Assembly (NCBI GenBank): GCA_001899205.1
Contig: MKVL01000012.1
Location: forward strand, 1-64,000
Length of the DNA: 64,000 nt
Origin: Mesorhizobium sp. 65-26
GTDB lineage: Bacteria; Pseudomonadota; Alphaproteobacteria; Rhizobiales; Rhizobiaceae
Direction of reading: 5' to 3'
Below the pieces are notes generated by a model, which saw only the letters and a list, made by a program, of their open reading frames with translations, was not told where the DNA came from and made no database searches. Every line of letters begins with the position of its first letter. The first letter of the stretch is position 1. Made by a program: the position numbers and the translations under genes. Of the stretch, positions 8,251 to 17,479 are shown piece by piece.

Positions 8251-9162
8251 TTAGATGGAGCTGAATGCCTCTCTGTGGCGAGCGATATATGCTGGATGAG
8301 GCCAGAGTTTGCTGTCTCTTGGCAAATGGATTCGGTCCATTTGCCTGGCGAATAGACCGCGCAGCTCATCGGGTACTTTGTTGTGTGAGACCAATAGCCG
8401 ATAATCGTCGGTCAATGAGATGAGATGTCGGTCGAATAACCAATGTACGGTGCCTGAAAGCGCAAGGCCGTTCTGTACGACGTCAGGACCACCTGAGCCA
8501 ACCGGCCATATATGTGCGGCCTGAACCTCTGCTCTGCCGCCGCCATTGATGATTTGAAGCCCCGTAACCGCGCATCGATTATCGTACGCCTCACACACTT
8601 GCCCTCGAAAGCTTGCATCGCGAATCTTCCTGTTGAGCAGTATCTGCTCAATTCGCCGTTCTTGCTCTTCTCGCGGAGCGTGGGCCAATTCAAAAGTCGC
8701 GGGATCAACATGGGTCCTGTCGAGCTCTAGTCGGATAGAATTCTCTGGAGACAATGTGTCCGATAGGCCTGCGCGGACAATCCTGGCGAAGTCCGAATCT
8801 GATAATGCCCGGACGGATTTTCCCTGGAGATAGGCGCCGATCCGCGCCGGATCGCCGATCTCGCGCAGTGAGGCTTCCGCGTACGAATTACCCCCTGCAA
8901 ACGGTACCGGTCGATCAAACGGGAGGTATTCTCCGATCACGGCGTAGGAATAGCCTGATCGCATGGTGTCGGGCGTAAGTGATATAACCTTACCCACCGC
9001 CACATATGCGCGTCTTCCCCTATTCCGCTGTGGCTCCCGGTAGATAATCCAGTCGCCTACTATCCTTTCGGCGATAGCGCGATACTGGGGAGGAAAGTGA
9101 TATCGATGTGTGACTTCATCGTCGTATTTGGAGTTCGGCTTGGTGTCGAATATGCCCTTCAC
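8251..9162 (-). CDS. HNH endonuclease with N-terminal PUA/SRA-like region
   Basis: A protein of about 303 aa. The C-terminal HNH domain is clear (CAVTGLQI, then AEVQAAHIWPVGSGGPDVVQ and N-GLALSGTVHWLFDRHLISL). The N-terminal half (HYHF-like start, DWIIYREPQRNRGRRAYVAVG, EYLPFDRPVPF) is beta-rich and resembles base-reading PUA/EVE-type modules, suggesting a nuclease that reads modified or particular DNA (inference). The GTG at 9162 has a purine-rich GGCGGAAAG upstream; a GTG at 9228 would overlap the previous gene. It is the last gene of the restriction operon. Confidence 0.8.
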   Translation of the reverse strand: MKGIFDTKPNSKYDDEVTHRYHFPPQYRAIAERIVGDWIIYREPQRNRGRRAYVAVGKVISLTPDTMRSGYSYAVIGEYLPFDRPVPFAGGNSYAEASLREIGDPARIGAYLQGKSVRALSDSDFARIVRAGLSDTLSPENSIRLELDRTHVDPATFELAHAPREEQERRIEQILLNRKIRDASFRGQVCEAYDNRCAVTGLQIINGGGRAEVQAAHIWPVGSGGPDVVQNGLALSGTVHWLFDRHLISLTDDYRLLVSHNKVPDELRGLFARQMDRIHLPRDSKLWPHPAYIARHREAFSSI

Positions 9163-9187
9163 TCGCCGCTGCTTTCCGCCTTCGCCA

Positions 9188-10317
9188 CTAACCGCGTTCG
9201 CTCGCGTCGACCCCGTCGCCGACTGCACTATCCGAAGCGCGAGGTTGAGTCACTGCCTTGATCTCCCGGTTCAGTTCCTCCAGGCGAGCACGCAGTCCGG
9301 CCCGATCACCGCTGACAAGGGATCCAGTGCCGGGGGCACCGGACAGGATGCCGATGATTTGATCGCGCTCGTCCTCCAGACTCCGCATGCGGGCGTCGAG
9401 TTCTGACGCCGCCGCGGCGTCGACCTGCCGTCGCCGGGCCTCCTCGTCCGCGAGCAGACTCTCCTCTACCTTCTCGACGTTCGCCTTGATCTCAGGAAAC
9501 CGCTGGGCGGCAAATCGCAGGAATTGGCTGAATTCGTAGATGTGGAATTCCTGCTCGGCTTGCGCCCGAAACTCCTCGATCAGTTCTGGGCGCGGTCCCA
9601 TTTTGCGGCCGCGGTGAATCCACCACCAATCTTCCTTGGCGTCGTCGGAGATAAAGATCACCGGCCGCTTGTCGGCCTTGGCCTTCGCGATCATCTCCTT
9701 CCAGATGATCAGATCGCCGAACTTGTCGAATTCCCCGGCGTCCTTCTTGTTGTCCTTATACCCGGGTGGAATCTTCTTCGCGTAGCGATCCTCGCCTTCC
9801 TTCTTGACAGCGGCGAGCTGGTCTGCACGCCATTTCTCCCCAACACGATTTTCCAGAAGCTTCGTCAAGCGTTCCACCACGCCCTCAATTTCCGAGGATG
9901 GGTGCGCGGCTCGCGCGTCCTCGATACGGCCCTTAAAATCGGAAAGGAACATGTCGAGAGCCGAGAGCTCCCTCTGCACATCGATGGTTGGATGCGCGCG
10001 CACCTGCCGCAGGCGCTCGCGGGCCTTCTCCAAGTTCGCTTCCTGATCCTTGAGCAACGCGTCGTAGGCGTCGAGGGCGCCAAACTCCACATCCAGTCTG
10101 TTGCGCTGAAACTCCAAGCCGACCTGATAGGGAATCCACAGCGCGTCGCCGAGAACCTCGAATAGGCGGAGGAGCTCGTCGCGCACGACCGTGGTGTGAC
10201 GCAAGCAGTGCAGCAGGACGTTGGGTCGGGAACAAAGATAGCCGTATCCCAGAGCTTTGCTATCTGCTCGGGCTTTTTCGGGTACCAACCTGGGAACTTC
10301 TCACGCATCGTGGTCAT
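9188..10317 (-). pseudogene. PIN-like domain protein, frameshifted at about 10228
   Basis: From 10317 (or 10308) one frame gives MREKFPGWYPKKPEQIAKLW then DTAIFVPD, the normal N-terminus of the PIN-like family, and then becomes nonsense. A neighbouring frame continues as NVLLHCLRHTTVVRDELLRL to the stop at 9188. One missing base just after the first catalytic Asp codon (expected D-x-NVLL) explains this. The intact protein would be about 375 aa, with the nuclease domain followed by a helical region (KFGDLIIWKEMI, PVIFISDDAKEDWW). It is either an inactivated toxin-like RNase or a sequencing error next to a CCC run. Confidence 0.8.
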
Positions 10318-10840
10318 CCAACCAGGCAAGCCTCTCAATGCCGAGACGAGTGGCCGCATCCTTCACCAGACGTCGGGCCTGTTGCTCAGACGTCTTGCCA
10401 GTCTCCAGCAGCACCGCGCCAAACGGCCTGGCGTCGTGCCGTGAACGTCCGCGCTCGAACATGGCCATCAGAACAAGCTTCCAGTCGCGACTCTTACCCC
10501 AACAGATGATCCGGCCATCCTCAAGTAGGCATCCGTGCGGCTTGATATACGTCTCGGCGGCCGCTGTTGGTGGCGACATTTCAAGCGCGCGCCAGATCTC
10601 CGCCTCGGTCGCGAGGAGCCGCGCCCGCTCGTATGGCTTGATAAGAGAATCCTTGATGTAGACTCGCACCTTGCGCGGATCCATGAAGTGCGCGAGCTGG
10701 CCACCTATCGACGCGTCCTTCGTCCACTTCTCATAGTACCGCGAGCGTTCCGCGTCGTTCAGGGACGCCCAGCCCAAATCGTCAGCGGTGCCCCAGAGTC
10801 TGTCGCGGAGCCCGTCACGTATCTCCTCTGGCATCCTCAT
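10301..10840 (-). CDS. conserved hypothetical protein of the restriction operon
   Basis: This 179-aa protein is not recognised. It is soluble, mixed alpha/beta, with no signal peptide or membrane helix, and contains WGKSRDWKLVLMAMFERG and a basic C-terminal helix (EQQARRLVKDAATRLG). Its start overlaps the helicase stop by four bases (ATGA) and its end overlaps the PIN-like gene, so it is translated as part of the same system. An adaptor or specificity role with the helicase and PIN-like proteins is possible but unsupported. Confidence 0.7.
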   Translation of the reverse strand: MRMPEEIRDGLRDRLWGTADDLGWASLNDAERSRYYEKWTKDASIGGQLAHFMDPRKVRVYIKDSLIKPYERARLLATEAEIWRALEMSPPTAAAETYIKPHGCLLEDGRIICWGKSRDWKLVLMAMFERGRSRHDARPFGAVLLETGKTSEQQARRLVKDAATRLGIERLAWLDDHDA

Positions 10841-12510
10841 TGCACCGTTCCCCCATTGTGGGGTTTCGGAAAATCGAATGCGGGCAGCTCAAGCGTTGGA
10901 TCGCCCTCGCGCATGAAGAGATCGGCCTGGTCGCGCATCCAGTCCAACATGAAGCTTCCCGCCCCCTCGTCCCGGAATTGCACCATCCCCGGAAGACGCA
11001 GTCGCTCGAGATCGCCCCGAGCGGCCTTCTCGAGCTCAACGACCTCCGCGATCCGACGCAAGTCACTGACGAAGTCTAGGACAACCACCTTCGTCTTGTT
11101 CGGGCTGATGCGAAGCCCGCGGCCGAGTTGCTGCACGAAGATGCGCCGGCTGTGGGTCACGCGCATGAACACGATCATATCGACGTCAGGCACGTCGACG
11201 CCCTCGTTGAACAGATCGCGCGTCGTCACCACATCCAGGCTTCCCTTCCGAAAAGCTGCCATCGCCCGATCCCGCTCCCGAGGCGTCATGTCACCGGTGA
11301 TCGGCTCCGCCTTGAGTCCGAACAGCCGTAACGTGGCCGCAAAGCTATGAGCATGTTGAACGGAAGAGCAAAAGACAATCGCCGATCGACGGCGCTCTTT
11401 GTCAAATGTGTCGCGGATGGTCCGCGCCGCTTCCTCGTCGCGCGTCGGCAGTAGCAGCAACCGATTCAGTTGGCTTAGCGAATAGCGGTTACGCGAATGC
11501 TCGCGGACCCATTCCCAGTCGAGATTGTCCGCGAGAAGGCGATAGTCCGCCTCACACAGGAAGCCACGCTTGAGTCCCTCGGCTATGCCGATCCTCACCA
11601 CCGGCGGGCCAAGCAACTCGTCGATGTCATACCCATCGCCACGCCATGGCGTTGCGGTAACGCCTCCAATCATGGATTCGGACAGATGGTCAGTTACCCG
11701 GCGGAAGGTCTCGGAGCCGACGTGATGCGCCTCATCGATGAGGACAAGGCCAAACTCAGGAAGTTCATCCAGGCGCGACACAGCGCTTTGGATCGTCGCG
11801 AAGGTGATGCCATCCCAATGTGTTGGGCCCTCACCCCCTATCAACCGATGAGTCGGGACCCATTTCGGAAGCTGATCCCAAAAAGACCGCAGCAGCTGAT
11901 CGACGAGCTCGCGTGTGCCGGCGAGCACTAGCACCTGCCCCCCCGGGATGGCGTCGTCCCGAAAAAGGCTCGCGACGCTTTCGGCGAGCACAACCGTCTT
12001 TCCAAGCCCGGTCGCGAGGACGACCTGACCTCGCCGTGTCTCCCGAAGCGAGGCCACAAACTTGTCGACGGCATCATCCTGGTAGTCACGCAGCTCCCTG
12101 CGATGAACAGAATACTCCGGACTCCTCCGCGCGAGCTCCAGAAGCATCGACGGTTCGAGCACGCCGATCTCGATACCTAGTGCCTTCCAGCGCTTGATCG
12201 CCTCGTAGGTCCCAGGCCCCGCCCTTCTGCTTGAGGCAACGTAGATGCGCTCGGCCTTATAGAAACGGGCCGCCTCGCCAACCTCGTTCACGGCACTCGC
12301 TGACGGATAGCCGCCTGTGGTGAATTTGCACTGGATCACCCAGAGCTCACCATTTTTGACCCCAAGCACGTCCGCGCCGTGATCGCCCGATCCGCCTACG
12401 AGCCGCACATCCTCGAACCCGTTGCAGACGAGCAGCCGCGCAACGTCTCGCTCAAAGGCCTGCCAAGGACCCTTAAGCAGTCGCTCTGCGTCGAGGAATG
12501 GCATCCGCAT
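10837..12510 (-). CDS. SF2 DEAD/DEAH helicase with N-terminal Mrr-like nuclease domain
   Basis: A 557-aa fusion. Residues about 15-110 form a restriction-endonuclease-like fold (FERDVARLLVCNGFEDVRLV, GDHGADVLG, WVIQCKF), with the D...QxK nuclease signature. A superfamily 2 helicase follows: Walker A ATGLGKT, Walker B DEAHH, motif III TATPW and motif VI QQLGRGLR. It should translocate along or unwind DNA and cut it. Start and stop overlap the neighbouring genes (TAATG with the GHKL gene, ATGA with the 179-aa gene), implying a GHKL-helicase complex. Confidence 0.9.
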   Translation of the reverse strand: MRMPFLDAERLLKGPWQAFERDVARLLVCNGFEDVRLVGGSGDHGADVLGVKNGELWVIQCKFTTGGYPSASAVNEVGEAARFYKAERIYVASSRRAGPGTYEAIKRWKALGIEIGVLEPSMLLELARRSPEYSVHRRELRDYQDDAVDKFVASLRETRRGQVVLATGLGKTVVLAESVASLFRDDAIPGGQVLVLAGTRELVDQLLRSFWDQLPKWVPTHRLIGGEGPTHWDGITFATIQSAVSRLDELPEFGLVLIDEAHHVGSETFRRVTDHLSESMIGGVTATPWRGDGYDIDELLGPPVVRIGIAEGLKRGFLCEADYRLLADNLDWEWVREHSRNRYSLSQLNRLLLLPTRDEEAARTIRDTFDKERRRSAIVFCSSVQHAHSFAATLRLFGLKAEPITGDMTPRERDRAMAAFRKGSLDVVTTRDLFNEGVDVPDVDMIVFMRVTHSRRIFVQQLGRGLRISPNKTKVVVLDFVSDLRRIAEVVELEKAARGDLERLRLPGMVQFRDEGAGSFMLDWMRDQADLFMREGDPTLELPAFDFPKPHNGGTVQ

Positions 12511-14837
12511 TAGTCTGAGACATCCGATTTAAGTAAGCGCACCGAGCATGTCGCCCGGATGATCGCGTCCCGACTCGCGCGATCAATATCAGCGGACGAC
12601 TGGTTCGCGAGCCAGACCGCGTCACCCAGATACGCGTCATACCGTGCCCGCACAGTGCGACGGGCCTGTTCGGTCACTGCGGGACTCCCGAAATCGATAC
12701 TGGAGTAGGCATCATTCCAAAATTTGCCATCTAGGAAGAGTTCGGGATGTCGATTGAATAGACCCCGCAAGGACTCCGGATCCGCGTAGTCCCAGAAACG
12801 TCCATCGGCGATTAGAGCCTTACGATCCGGAACTCCGCGATTGGCCATTCTTCGGGCCAGCGACTCCTTCTCGCCTTCATCAAGCTCGCCAAACATTACC
12901 TCGTTCTGGTCGGAGCCTGTCAGCGACGGAATGGCTCGCGCCATGTCCCCAAGCACCGAGATGGCCACCGTAATAATTTCCTGCGGGTCGAGCCGCGTGT
13001 CGACGCAGTATTGCCTACGGAAGTCGGCCAACACACCCGCCACAGATGGATCCTGGGCTTGTCCCTTGAGGAATTCGACTGTGCGATGCGTCAATTCCGT
13101 CAGCAACCCGTCGAGGGGCGTCATCGTGGTCGACCGGAAAACATCATGGCCCACGTCAACCAGAAAGCCGTAGGTGCGCGTCGCGACATCATCGAGCCTC
13201 AGTGCCCACGGAAGCCCGGTCGGAAGGTCCGGGTCGCTACTCGCGACGCCATACGCCTGGATCTCGTATTCCACACGGAAGGTCGGATGGACGTACTTCC
13301 GCGACAAATCGTGGATCGGCCGCCGCGCCGGGGGCGGCGGCGGCTCCGGTGCGGGCTCTGTTTCGGGAGGAGGTGGCGGCGACTCGCCTGGATTGATTGA
13401 GGTCGGTTCATCCACGAATCCTGGTGGAAGCGGCGCATCGCCTCCGTCCCCGGGCTTTTCCCCAAGCACCTCCTTGTCTTGCTCGAGAACGAGCTGCCAC
13501 CACCGGTCGTCGGTTAGATAGTCGGGGTCGTCCTCGTCGAAGAGAGCGGCCATCTGCTGCGCGCGATCATTGTCCTTGACGACAAGCACCCGCGACCAAA
13601 GGCCATTCTTACCCTGCGGGCTAGAGCGGCGAAAGGCCTGATAGAGGCTGTATAGCGGGCTGTCGTTACCTTCATATCCACGCTGTTTCGCGACGATCGG
13701 GCGCAGTGGGCCTTCGCCTCGAACTACACGGACCATTTCGCTCCACGCCGGGTCGTCGCGTTCGAAACGATCCTTCGTGTAGCTCACGCGACAATGATCA
13801 ATGTGGATCTCGCCGACAAAGCGGCCTCGGCCGCGTTGGTCGTCCGTCGGATACTCAACCTCCGAGGTTTCCCCATCGCTCCATTCAAACAAATCCTTGT
13901 TGGCGATCTCGATCTTCCGTCCGTTGCGGATGAAATCGAGGCCAAACTCGGTGTTGTGAAGGTACCGTTGAAGACCGATCCAACCGTGTACCCGACGTTC
14001 GGCCTCAACGACATGACAGCTCGGGCTCCCGGTTGGGCAAGTTTCCTCGGCGGCCGCGAGTGTTCGCATGCAGTGAGTGCAATAGCGGCGGGGGGCAAGC
14101 TTGACGTCGATGTGCTCAACAGCCCTCGCGACAGTGCTGTCCGGAAACGACACCGTCCGGTCCTCACCCCAGACACAATGTCTGCGAGGCGATAGCCTCG
14201 TGCTGCCGACCATCAATCGAATCTTTCCGGCCTCCGATTGGCCGAGCAGCGATGAGTATGCGCGGGCTAAATGCTTGCGCATGGTTTTCTGATTGTTGCC
14301 CCGCGCGAGGTAGGCGCGCTGATCGGGCTTGAGCCGGCTAATCACGATCGTCGTGCCATGGCTAGTATGATCGGGTTTTGCGCGGGTTTGGCGAGGGACC
14401 TTGAAGTTGCGCGTTGCCCTAAGCTCGTCCAGGTCGATGCGGACGCCGACCTCCTCCGGATCGCCGGCGCGGCTGGTCCACACCTCCGTCAAAAGGCCAA
14501 GTCGCGCAGTCGCAATGTTAAATCCCATGCCAAAGAGGCCGAGGTTCGATAAGGGATCATTGCCTGACCAACCTGCCCGCACAGCCTTTTCCAAAGACTC
14601 AAAGGACATCCCCGGGCCGTTGTCCTTCACTGTAACGCGGGCGTTCTCGTTGTCGGCCATAGGCAGGGCCACACCTATCTCGGGCGCCTCAATGGGCTTT
14701 CCCGATCGAGCAGCGTGGACAAACCCGTCGATCGAATTATCAATGAGCTCAGCTAGACACCGCCATTGTGGGAGATTGATCTCCCCCAGCATCTGCAGGA
14801 CACGCGGGTCCGGCGTGAGGTCGAATTCCTGGCTCAT
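12510..14837 (-). CDS. GHKL (Hsp90/MutL/MORC-like) ATPase linked to restriction-modification
   Basis: A 775-aa protein with a clear Bergerat ATP-binding fold: N-box E30-LIDN34, G1 box D72-NGPG76 and G2 box LGLFGMGFN near 99-107. A zinc-ribbon-like segment follows (CTHC then CPTGSPSC), then a Pro-rich linker around residue 510-530 and a helical C-terminal domain. Such ATPases act as ATP-driven clamps. MutL/MORC-type members beside helicases, Vsr and cytosine methylases are known in bacterial restriction-like loci (recollected comparative-genomics work). It overlaps Vsr by four bases and the helicase by one. Confidence 0.9.
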   Translation of the reverse strand: MSQEFDLTPDPRVLQMLGEINLPQWRCLAELIDNSIDGFVHAARSGKPIEAPEIGVALPMADNENARVTVKDNGPGMSFESLEKAVRAGWSGNDPLSNLGLFGMGFNIATARLGLLTEVWTSRAGDPEEVGVRIDLDELRATRNFKVPRQTRAKPDHTSHGTTIVISRLKPDQRAYLARGNNQKTMRKHLARAYSSLLGQSEAGKIRLMVGSTRLSPRRHCVWGEDRTVSFPDSTVARAVEHIDVKLAPRRYCTHCMRTLAAAEETCPTGSPSCHVVEAERRVHGWIGLQRYLHNTEFGLDFIRNGRKIEIANKDLFEWSDGETSEVEYPTDDQRGRGRFVGEIHIDHCRVSYTKDRFERDDPAWSEMVRVVRGEGPLRPIVAKQRGYEGNDSPLYSLYQAFRRSSPQGKNGLWSRVLVVKDNDRAQQMAALFDEDDPDYLTDDRWWQLVLEQDKEVLGEKPGDGGDAPLPPGFVDEPTSINPGESPPPPPETEPAPEPPPPPARRPIHDLSRKYVHPTFRVEYEIQAYGVASSDPDLPTGLPWALRLDDVATRTYGFLVDVGHDVFRSTTMTPLDGLLTELTHRTVEFLKGQAQDPSVAGVLADFRRQYCVDTRLDPQEIITVAISVLGDMARAIPSLTGSDQNEVMFGELDEGEKESLARRMANRGVPDRKALIADGRFWDYADPESLRGLFNRHPELFLDGKFWNDAYSSIDFGSPAVTEQARRTVRARYDAYLGDAVWLANQSSADIDRASRDAIIRATCSVRLLKSDVSD

Positions 14838-15307
14838 TTCGCGCTTTTCCCTTTCCTTCTAATAGGCGCATCGGTGACAGGCATTTGCCTCAGTCGCTCA
14901 ACGAGGGCATCTAGCTCCCGCGCGCCGGTCTGGCATTCCCAAACCTCGACCACGGACCATCCCCGGGCCTCAAGATTCTCACGAACTCTCACATCGCGGA
15001 GGCGATTGCCCTCCAATTTGGGCCGCCAGAATTCCAGTTTGGATTTCGGCATGCGGGCCAGCTTGCAGGACGGATCAGGGTGCTGGTGCCAAAAGCACCC
15101 ATGAACAAAAATGACCAACCCACGAGATCGCAAGACCAGGTCCGGGTTCCCCAGAATATCCTTGGCGTGCAGGCGATACCTCAAGCCGGCAGCATGGATT
15201 GCCTTCCGAACCCGCAACTCCGGTTTCGTATTCTTGCCCTTGATGAGGGCCATCTGGGCGCTCCGGGCCCTATCAACCTCATGTGTCGTCCGCACCGCCA
15301 GCCTCAT
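14834..15307 (-). CDS. vsr: very short patch repair endonuclease
   Basis: A 157-aa Vsr-type nuclease. The family core is intact: ARSAQMALIKGKNTKPELRV, AGLRYRLH, NPDLVLRSRGLVIFVHGCFW with the catalytic Asp, then the His-rich HQHPD, and WSVVEVWECQT. Vsr nicks T:G mismatches that arise when 5-methylcytosine deaminates, so it protects the sites modified by the cytosine methylase three genes upstream. Its start overlaps the end of the restriction-enzyme gene and its stop overlaps the GHKL start (ATGA). Confidence 0.93.
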   Translation of the reverse strand: MRLAVRTTHEVDRARSAQMALIKGKNTKPELRVRKAIHAAGLRYRLHAKDILGNPDLVLRSRGLVIFVHGCFWHQHPDPSCKLARMPKSKLEFWRPKLEGNRLRDVRVRENLEARGWSVVEVWECQTGARELDALVERLRQMPVTDAPIRRKGKSAK

Positions 15308-16226
15308 CCGGCCCCGGCCCCGCTACTAACTCCCCCACCGGAGCCTCATCCCGCTCCTCAACAGGGGAATCATCCTGGCGGAAGCCGGCCAGCATTTCCT
15401 CAAGCAGCGCGGCATGGTCACGTCGCGGCGGCACGCGAGCAAGTGTGTCGGCGATTCGCTGCGCTATCTCGGTCGGCGCCAGCGAGTCGACGAGCCGCTC
15501 GTCCAGCGCCCAAGCGCGACCAGGGTGCACGACGTCCCAGGGCGAGCGCTTGTTAGCGCGCGTTGTTGCCGCGTCGCCATGCTTGCTCATGCCCCAGCAA
15601 GCCTTCGTCTCGGCATTCCAGATCGGCCAGAACGTCCGAATGAGATGTTTTTCGGCCACGAGTTGAGCATTGGTTGCGCAGACGAGCCTGCGGCTAAGAA
15701 AGTCGCTCAGGCTAATGGGTGAAAGATGGGCAGATAGGCGGTCGGCATAGCCCTCGGCCGTCGTGATGGTGCCGGCATGCTCGGCCAATCGCGCCGTCAG
15801 CTTCGCACCTTGCTCCCGTGTAGTGCTCGCATCGTCATTGGCTGGATCTGCCTTGCCAACGTAGATTGGTGTCTCGGACCCGGCGATCCCTGCGTAGAGC
15901 GGATGATTGCCACGATAGTAGATCGCATAGACTCCCGAGCCGTAAGCCGGTTGAACATCGCCAAGAGGTACTAACGGTTGGGCAAGTAACGCGATGGAAA
16001 CCATCCGACCGATCGCCTTAGGATCTGCAGGATCGAATGTGGTGCGCGGCATTCGAATAGGGTCGGTGGAAGACCGAGCTGCCTCGACCGCGCTCGCGTG
16101 AGCAGCGAGACCCTCGCGGATTCGACGAACAACTGCTTGCGGCGGGTTGCTTCCAGCCGCTGCGAGAACCGCTTTCAATGCATCCTCTAGGGCTTTGATC
16201 GCCGCCCGATCAGGTGCAAGCGCCAT
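15279..16226 (-). CDS. Eco29kI-family type II restriction endonuclease (GIY-YIG)
   Basis: A 315-aa nuclease. The GIY-YIG core is readable as GVYAIYY and IYVGKAD, with the following Arg/His (LTARLAEHAGTI), catalytic Glu region (LVAEKHLIRTFWPIWN) and terminal Asn in the order used by Eco29kI, which cuts CCGCGG. It is longer than Eco29kI, with extra N- and C-terminal helices and an acidic tail. It lies 74 bp behind its methylase. A hairpin in that gap may hide the ribosome site. CCGCGG specificity is inferred from the family and from the promoter repeats. Confidence 0.9.
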   Translation of the reverse strand: MALAPDRAAIKALEDALKAVLAAAGSNPPQAVVRRIREGLAAHASAVEAARSSTDPIRMPRTTFDPADPKAIGRMVSIALLAQPLVPLGDVQPAYGSGVYAIYYRGNHPLYAGIAGSETPIYVGKADPANDDASTTREQGAKLTARLAEHAGTITTAEGYADRLSAHLSPISLSDFLSRRLVCATNAQLVAEKHLIRTFWPIWNAETKACWGMSKHGDAATTRANKRSPWDVVHPGRAWALDERLVDSLAPTEIAQRIADTLARVPPRRDHAALLEEMLAGFRQDDSPVEERDEAPVGELVAGPGPDEAGGADDT

Positions 16227-16230
16227 CCGC

Positions 16231-16261
16231 TAAACCTCTTAGTTGGCCGATTCGAGGTTTA
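16231..16261 (-). promoter_or_regulatory. mRNA hairpin covering the restriction-enzyme ribosome site
   Basis: On the coding (minus) strand TAAACCTC (16261-16254) pairs perfectly with GAGGTTTA (16238-16231) across a 15-base loop. The GAGG of the right arm is the only Shine-Dalgarno-like stretch before the ATG at 16226. Folding would block translation and lower or delay the nuclease relative to its methylase (inference). Confidence 0.5.
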
Positions 16262-16300
16262 TCTGTCGCGAATCGCCCCCCGGCTTCTAGCGTGCCAATG

Positions 16301-17479
16301 CTACGCTGCCCTGCGACCCAAAACCAGCGGGCGACCGGGGCCACCAGTAACCAGCCGTGCCAGCCAAGCGCCAGCGGCCGCGCCGAGTGGCGCTGGCACA
16401 GCATTCCCAAGCTGACGCATGCTTTCTGTCCAAGAGCGCGGAAATTCGTAGTCATCCGGCAATCCGACCAGCCGCGCAGCCTCTCGCGTGCTAAAGTAGC
16501 GAACCGAACCATCGTCGCAAATCATCATGTTCTCGCCGCCGGGGACCCCATGGTCTCCGGCTTTGAGGGCCTTGGCCGGAAGGTCAAGCGGGCTGCCAGT
16601 GTGCCCCGGGTAAACGCGTGCTCCCGGCTGTAGAACGTGATTGCGCTTGCCGTCTGGCTCACCAAGTCCCGAAAGAACGTCCCTGACCGTAACCCAAGGC
16701 AGGCCATCGGGCTCCTGTCTAGCACGCAATAGTTCCTCGACTCGCGACTGGTCATGACGAAGAATTGGGTGGTGCCGTTTCTTCAGACCATGACGGGACC
16801 AATATTCACCAGACACATATTGCTCCCATAGGAGCCTGTCGCGCGAATGGGACGGCGCCATTGCGGCGGGAGCAACGTTCAGGTCCAATCTTATACCGAA
16901 GATTAGAACGCGATGCCGGATCTGTGCAGCCCCGAAATCAGCAGCGTTAACAACTTGCCAAACGACTCGATATTCCTGCTTAGCTTTCGACGCAGCAAGC
17001 CTTACGCGGTGCTCATCATACTCCTCATGGTCTTTGCGCAGCAGTGATGGCCGCTCAAGGTGGGCCACGATCCAGTCGAGATAAGGCCGGAACCGCGGAC
17101 CCGCGATGTTGCGTACGTTTTCGAATAGAAACGAGCGGGGCATTGCCTCTCGCACCGCACGGATCGCCTCGGGCCACATGTCGCGGTGGTCCTCCTGTCC
17201 GCGCTTTTTACCGCCAATCCCAAAGGGCTGGCAGGGCGGTCCGCCGGATACAACGTCCAAAGTCGGGAGGGCGCGCCAGTCGATATCGCGCACATCCCGA
17301 AGATCCATCGGCCAATCCCTCACATACTCAACGCCCTTGAGCTTATTGTGAAGAACTGTAGAAACGGCATCATGATCGAACTCGGCCATGTATTGGTGAG
17401 TAAAACCAACCTGGGACATGCCCAAGGCTAGTCCACCGCATCCGGCGAAGAGTTCAGCGCTTAACATCCTCGCCCCCAT
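16301..17479 (-). CDS. DNA (cytosine-5) methyltransferase of an Eco29kI-like system
   Basis: A protein of about 392 aa with all main m5C-methylase motifs in order: I (AELFAGCGG), IV (SGGPPCQPFG with the catalytic Cys), VI (FLFENVRNI), VIII (QIRHRVLIFG), and IX-X (STREAARLVGLPD, RQLGNAVPAPL). The target-recognition region lies at about 220-320. It methylates host DNA against the downstream Eco29kI-like nuclease, presumably at CCGCGG. Its start overlaps the ribbon-helix-helix gene; ATG 17479 is used, ATG 17467 (MLSAELFAGCGG) is an alternative. Confidence 0.95.
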   Translation of the reverse strand: MGARMLSAELFAGCGGLALGMSQVGFTHQYMAEFDHDAVSTVLHNKLKGVEYVRDWPMDLRDVRDIDWRALPTLDVVSGGPPCQPFGIGGKKRGQEDHRDMWPEAIRAVREAMPRSFLFENVRNIAGPRFRPYLDWIVAHLERPSLLRKDHEEYDEHRVRLAASKAKQEYRVVWQVVNAADFGAAQIRHRVLIFGIRLDLNVAPAAMAPSHSRDRLLWEQYVSGEYWSRHGLKKRHHPILRHDQSRVEELLRARQEPDGLPWVTVRDVLSGLGEPDGKRNHVLQPGARVYPGHTGSPLDLPAKALKAGDHGVPGGENMMICDDGSVRYFSTREAARLVGLPDDYEFPRSWTESMRQLGNAVPAPLGAAAGAWLARLVTGGPGRPLVLGRRAA

